A stretch of 6,681 nucleotides of DNA, from the NCBI GenBank assembly GCA_900548845.1, contig URMI01000052.1:1-6681 (forward strand), written 5' to 3'. Every line of letters starts with the position of its first letter. The first letter of the stretch is position 1. The notes below the pieces were generated by a model. The model did not search any database. It was not told the origin of the DNA and worked only from the letters and a program-made list of their open reading frames with translations. Positions 6,093-6,681 of this stretch are shown piece by piece. This stretch comes from an uncultured Clostridia bacterium (GTDB lineage Bacteria; Bacillota; Clostridia; Christensenellales; Borkfalkiaceae). Both the position numbers and the translations under genes were made by a program.

Positions 6093-6583
6093 GCGGACTG
6101 GATACGGAGACCGCCTATACGCTCGGGGAGCTCTATGTGCAGCGCATCGAAAAGGCGGAGACCCTGACCGAGCTCGGGAAGCTTTCGCAAGCCATCAAAC
6201 GGGACTATTGCAGGCGGGTGAAACAGCTCTCCGCGCCGAAGATCGACAATTTGTATGTGCTGAGATCGGCGGAATATGTGCAGAAGCACATCTATGAAAG
6301 GGTGACGGCAAGAGAGCTTGCGGAAAAAGCGGGCGTTTCGCCCGAGTATCTTTCGACGCTCTTTTCCGAGCACATGAAGTGCTCCATCCCGCAGTATATC
6401 GCGCGGCAGAAGATCTTAGAGGCCAAGAAGCTGCTGCGGTTCACCGAGAAGCCGCTTTCGGAGATCGCGGCGCTTCTCAATTTTTCCTCGCAGAGCTACT
6501 TTCAGGCGCAGTTCAAGAAGATACGGGGCATCACCCCTGCCGCCTACCGCGAAAAATACCGCATGGGGATACGGGGAGAGTGA
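6053..6583 (+). CDS. AraC-family transcriptional regulator, C-terminal DNA-binding half; 5'-truncated
   Basis: The 176-residue frame ends in a complete AraC/XylS double helix-turn-helix domain. The first HTH is at about 84-105 (VTARELAEKAGVSPEYLSTLF), the second at about 133-155 (PLSEIAALLNFSSQSYFQAQF), followed by the family signature KKIRGITPAAYREKYR (155-170). Residues 14-55 (GGLDTETAYTLGELYVQ...) match the linker that precedes the HTH domain in full-length Clostridia regulators of roughly 270-400 residues. The N-terminal ligand-sensing domain is absent. The TTG at 6053 is only the first possible start; the frame opens at 6044 with no ribosome site, and ATG codons at 6071 and 6089 are no better. 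It was probably a divergently transcribed activator of the GH3-HAD genes; without its sensor it may be non-functional or constitutive. A strong hairpin follows the TGA. Confidence 0.83.
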   Translation: MEPSAPMPACARMGGLDTETAYTLGELYVQRIEKAETLTELGKLSQAIKRDYCRRVKQLSAPKIDNLYVLRSAEYVQKHIYERVTARELAEKAGVSPEYLSTLFSEHMKCSIPQYIARQKILEAKKLLRFTEKPLSEIAALLNFSSQSYFQAQFKKIRGITPAAYREKYRMGIRGE

Positions 6584-6595
6584 AGTGTGCGCGGA

Positions 6596-6626
6596 GCCGC
6601 CCGCGCCGAAAAACGGCGCGGGCGGC
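6596..6626. terminator. GC-rich hairpin after the AraC gene, probable terminator
   Basis: A perfect 13-bp stem (6596-6608 with 6614-6626, almost all G and C) closes a five-A loop, starting 12 bases after the AraC stop. No T-run follows on the plus strand, and none on the minus strand either, so it is not a textbook intrinsic terminator. It could act with Rho, protect the 3' end, or be a dispersed GC-rich repeat. Confidence 0.5.
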
Positions 6627-6681
6627 GGGAACGGCGCAGGTAGAAAAGCGGCGCGGACATAAAAAGAATGGCGCGGGGCGC

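Noticed and set aside
5551..6297. A 248-codon plus-strand frame covering the GH3 fragment and running into AraC
   Set aside because: It is antisense to GH3 in its first part and out of frame with the AraC homology in the second, with no domain signature.
6047..6373. A 108-codon minus-strand frame opposite AraC
   Set aside because: Shadow of the AraC coding frame with no family resemblance and no ribosome binding site.
6668..6681. ATG GCG CGG GGC at the right edge as the start of a new plus-strand gene
   Set aside because: Only four codons are visible and the upstream AAAAAGA is at best a weak ribosome site, so it cannot be supported.

Overview
The window most resembles a carbohydrate and uronic-acid utilisation locus from an anaerobic Clostridia-type (Bacillota) bacterium. 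This is inferred from strong AGGAG-type ribosome binding sites, a YjmF-type SDR fructuronate reductase of the Gram-positive kind, a Clostridia-style AraC regulator and fairly high GC (about 57-62 % in 120-base patches I counted by hand). No genus can be named from the sequence alone.

Almost everything reads leftward on the minus strand. In transcription order: the C-terminal third of a family 3 glycosidase (5560-6072), a HAD phosphatase (4730-5557), a 115-base gap with a good sigma-70-type promoter, an SDR fructuronate reductase (uxuB type, 3790-4614), a 133-base regulatory gap with a palindromic operator candidate, a GH1 beta-glycosidase (2346-3656), a GH43 exo-galactanase-like hydrolase (1290-2345) and glucuronate isomerase uxaC (1-1257), which runs off the left edge. 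The only rightward gene is the C-terminal half of an AraC regulator (6053-6583), followed by a perfect 13-bp GC-rich hairpin.

The genes fit a single job. Two glycosidases without signal peptides (GH1, GH43) would trim imported oligosaccharides in the cytoplasm. UxaC converts D-glucuronate to D-fructuronate, and the SDR reduces fructuronate to D-mannonate. The next enzyme, mannonate dehydratase (UxuA), is not in the window. A glucuronate-bearing plant glycan such as an arabinogalactan side chain is a reasonable but unproven substrate.

The most unusual point is at about 6051-6092. A GH3 gene and a divergently oriented AraC gene have both lost their 5' halves and meet head to head with no intergenic region. 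One deletion across a former divergent regulator/GH3 pair would explain this, and so would an assembly collapse. I see no RNA gene, CRISPR array, insertion sequence or phage feature, and no clearly new biological system.
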